DNA from: Actinomycetes bacterium
GTDB taxonomy: Bacteria > Actinomycetota > CALGFH01
Assembly (NCBI GenBank): GCA_030152105.1
Contig: JASLIH010000333.1
Location: forward strand, 1-15,100
Length of the DNA stretch: 15,100 bases
Direction: 5' to 3'
A model generated the notes under the pieces. It had not been told where the DNA came from and made no database searches. It was given only the letters and a program-made list of their open reading frames with translations. The position numbers were made by a program, and so were the translations under genes. Each line of letters starts with the position of its first letter. Position 1 is the first letter of the stretch. Shown here one piece after another: positions 13,458 through 15,100 of this stretch.

Positions 13458-14584
13458 AGGGCGGCGCTGTAGGCGCGGCCGGCGGCGACCAGCTCCACGC
13501 CGGTGAGGTTGGGGACCGTCACCGGGGAGGTCCGCCGGGTGGTGGTGCCGTCGCCCAGCTGGCCGTAGGTGTTGGCCCCCCAGGCCCGGACGGTGCCGTC
13601 GGCGAGCACGGCCAGGCCATGGTCGCGACCGCCCGAGATGCGCTGGGCGCCGGTGAGGCTGCCGACCCGGACCGGGCTGGAGCGGTTGGCGAGGGCGCCG
13701 TTGCCGAGCTGGCCGAGGTTGTTGCGGCCCCAGGCCCAGACGGTCCCGTCGGACCGTAGGGCCAGGCTGTGGTAGGCCCCGGCGGCGACCGCCACCACCC
13801 CGGTGAGGCTGCCGACCCGGACCGGGGTCGACCGGTGGCCGGTGGTGCCGTCGCCGAGCTGGCCGTAGGTGTTGTGCCCGAACGCCCAGACGGTCCCGTC
13901 GGACCGCAGGGCCAGGCTGTGGTCGCGGCCCCCGGCCACCTGGGTGACTCCGGTCAGCGACGGCACCCGGACCGGGGTGCTGCGGGTCGCGGTGGTGCCG
14001 TCGCCCAGCTCCCCGAAGGCGTTGTAGCCCCAGGCCCAGAGGCTGCCGTCGTTGCGGATGGCCAGGCTGTGCCCGCGGGCCCCGGCGATCTGGGTCACCC
14101 CGGTGAGGTTGCGGACCTGCACCGGCCGGGTCCGCCTGGTCCGGCTGCCGTCGCCCAGCTGGCTCTGGGAGTTCATGCCCCAGGCGCGCACCGTGCCGTC
14201 GCCGAGCAGGGCCAGGCTGTGGTAGTGGCCGGCGGCCACCTGGACCGCCCCGGCCAGGCCCGCCACCGGCCCAGGGGCCGGGCGGTTGGCCGTGCTGCCG
14301 TCGCCCTGCTGCCCGTACTGGTTCGAGCCCCAGGTCCAGACGCTGCCGTCGGCCCGCAGGGCGAGCACGTGCTCGCGCCCGCCCGCCAGCTCGGTGGCGT
14401 CGCTGAGCCCGGTCACCGGCCCGGCCGAGAGCCGGCCGGCGGTCGTGCCGTCGCCGAGCTCGCCGAAGCTGTTGCCACCCCACGTCCTCGGCGTCGCAGG
14501 CCCGGCCGCCCCGGCCGGGACGGCGGCGACCGACAGGAGCAGCGCCGCCACCAGGGCGGCCAGGAGGAGGGACCGGGTTCGCAT
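13454..14584 (-). CDS. Secreted RCC1-repeat beta-propeller protein
   Basis: The 376-residue protein starts at ATG 14582-14584. A longer upstream frame is rejected because this start opens a clear Sec signal peptide: MRTRSLLLAALVAALLLSVA, with an Ala-x-Ala-type cleavage region near PAGAAG. Seven RCC1-like units follow, each centred on WG-x-N-x-x-GQLGDG: WGGNSFGELGDG, WGSNQYGQQGDG, WGMNSQSQLGDG, WGYNAFGELGDG, FGHNTYGQLGDG, WGRNNLGQLGNG and WGANTYGQLGDG. Seven units are enough to close a seven-bladed propeller. It is probably an exported binding protein, with an unknown partner. There is no cell-wall anchor or transmembrane segment beyond the signal. TAGGAT lies 5 bases before the ATG as a possible leaderless -10. 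Confidence 0.9.
   Translation of the reverse strand: MRTRSLLLAALVAALLLSVAAVPAGAAGPATPRTWGGNSFGELGDGTTAGRLSAGPVTGLSDATELAGGREHVLALRADGSVWTWGSNQYGQQGDGSTANRPAPGPVAGLAGAVQVAAGHYHSLALLGDGTVRAWGMNSQSQLGDGSRTRRTRPVQVRNLTGVTQIAGARGHSLAIRNDGSLWAWGYNAFGELGDGTTATRSTPVRVPSLTGVTQVAGGRDHSLALRSDGTVWAFGHNTYGQLGDGTTGHRSTPVRVGSLTGVVAVAAGAYHSLALRSDGTVWAWGRNNLGQLGNGALANRSSPVRVGSLTGAQRISGGRDHGLAVLADGTVRAWGANTYGQLGDGTTTRRTSPVTVPNLTGVELVAAGRAYSAAL
13511..14480 (-). repeat. Seven 150-bp tandem coding repeats (RCC1 blades)
   Basis: The conserved GELGDG/GQLGDG codons recur at equivalent positions 13561, 13711, 13861, 14011, 14161, 14311 and 14461. That is exactly 150 bases apart six times with no indel. The units at 13711 and 13861 share long stretches of near-identical DNA, which suggests recent duplication or gene conversion. 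Confidence 0.9.
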
Positions 14585-14589
14585 GCCCG

Positions 14590-14595
14590 ATCCTA
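14590..14595 (-). promoter_or_regulatory. Possible -10 element of the RCC1-repeat gene
   Basis: On the minus strand TAGGAT is followed by five bases (CGGGC) and the ATG. No Shine-Dalgarno is seen. This is one base shorter than the spacing at the other candidate leaderless genes. Confidence 0.4.
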
Positions 14596-14695
14596 GGCAG
14601 CCGCCCCGGGCCCTTGACACCAGCAGATGCAGTAGAGCGGGCTCCAGCGGCATCATCGCCGGGAGCGAGCAGCGTCCCAACCCCCGGAGGAGCCC

Positions 14696-14938
14696 ATGGA
14701 CGACAGGCAGGTCCTCGACCGTATCGGTGCCCTGGTCGAAGAGGAGCACACCCTCGAGAGTCAGGCCAGCGGCGAAGGCCTCGACCAGCACGAGCAGGCC
14801 CGCCTCCACGAGGTCGAGGTCCAGCTCGACCAGTGCTGGGACCTGCTGCGCCAGCGCCGGGCCCGCCGCGACGCCGGCCAGGACCCCGACGCCGCCCACG
14901 TCCGGCCCGAAGGCACCGTCGAGGGCTACCTCCAGTGA
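14696..14938 (+). CDS. DUF2630 family protein
   Basis: The 80-residue protein matches the actinobacterial DUF2630 pattern throughout: MDDRQVLDRIGALVEEEHTLE, RLHEVEVQLDQCWDLLRQRRARRD, then DPDAAHVRP and a VEGYLQ end. It is a small, charged, helical, probably coiled-coil protein of unknown function. GGAGGAG at 14686-14692 is a strong ribosome binding site. A TTGACA at 14614-14619 could be part of its promoter, but no -10 with normal spacing follows. A terminator begins 6 bases after the stop. Confidence 0.93.
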   Translation: MDDRQVLDRIGALVEEEHTLESQASGEGLDQHEQARLHEVEVQLDQCWDLLRQRRARRDAGQDPDAAHVRPEGTVEGYLQ

Positions 14939-14943
14939 CGCGA

Positions 14944-14971
14944 ACGGCTCCGACCGAGAGGTCGGAGCCGT
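14944..14971. terminator. Bidirectional hairpin terminator with GAGA tetraloop
   Basis: A perfect 12-bp stem (ACGGCTCCGACC at 14944-14955, with 14960-14971) is capped by GAGA, a stable GNRA tetraloop. It lies between the DUF2630 stop and the stop of the convergent Lon-like gene and can serve both. No T-tract is present. Confidence 0.85.
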
Positions 14972-14990
14972 CGCCGCGGGAGACCCGGGC

Positions 14991-15100
14991 CTAGGCGGCC
15001 TGGGGAGCCTCCGAACCCTCACCCTCGGGGGCGAGGGCGTGGGCCAGGACCTGGTCGATCTCGCTGGCCAGGTGGAAGGTCATCTCGGCCCGGACCGACT
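14991..15100 (-). CDS. Lon-like ATP-dependent protease, C-terminal end
   Basis: Only the last 36 codons are in the window: SVRAEMTFHLASEIDQVLAHAL, followed by an acidic tail APEGEGSEAPQAA and TAG at 14991-14993. The pattern VRAEM-x-FH-x(6)-VL-x-x-AL matches the end of the Lon proteolytic domain, where E. coli has VIADLDIHPVKRIEEVL. In most Lon proteins the segment after the His reads PV; here it is LA. The rest lies beyond the window, so the identification depends on this short stretch. Confidence 0.6.
   Translation of the reverse strand, partial: SVRAEMTFHLASEIDQVLAHALAPEGEGSEAPQAA

Overview
The window looks like chromosomal DNA from a high-GC actinobacterium (Actinomycetota). The composition is strongly GC-biased, with G or C at most third codon positions. 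Several genes belong to families typical of that phylum: a BldC-like regulator, DUF2630, a DUF222-HNH '13E12-type' protein, UdgX and an RsbW-like anti-sigma kinase. I cannot place it below phylum level. No rRNA, tRNA, CRISPR array, transposase or phage gene was found.

Layout. Positions 1-418 hold the 3' end of a trans-aconitate methyltransferase-like gene (+), followed by a small VOC protein (698-1063, +). A frameshifted DUF222-HNH gene (1110-2632, -) comes next. Its flanks carry degenerate copies of an intergenic repeat: one inverted copy at 463-513 and a tandem group at 2754-2921. From 7886 down to 2917 runs one long minus-strand cluster: a 48-aa membrane peptide, udgX, tldD, tldE, a Nudix hydrolase and mutM. 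It joins uracil and 8-oxoguanine repair to the TldD/TldE metalloprotease.

From 8033 to 9536 (+) lie a PHP phosphoesterase, an unrecognised 138-aa protein and a DUF4190-like membrane protein that overlaps it. They meet a convergent stand-alone response regulator (9533-9962, -) that is broken by two frameshifts. Then come a RecB-family Fe-S nuclease (10126-10932, +), an RsbW-like kinase (10961-11410, +), a terminator, and a convergent BldC-like regulator (11460-11684, -). A gene-free stretch of 326 bp follows. The right end holds a YfcE-type phosphoesterase (-) divergent from a short-chain dehydrogenase (+), a secreted seven-repeat RCC1 beta-propeller protein (-), DUF2630 (+), a terminator, and the C-terminus of a Lon-like protease (-).

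How it works together. The minus-strand cluster is the most coherent unit. UdgX is a family known to become covalently trapped on uracil-DNA, MutM and the Nudix protein fit oxidised-guanine defence, and TldD/TldE sit between them. Across the window at least six unrelated genes have a TANNNT-type -10 hexamer exactly 6 nt before the start codon and lack a well-placed Shine-Dalgarno. This points to widespread leaderless transcription. Two genes carry single-base deletions in short G/C runs, which may be sequencing errors rather than true decay.
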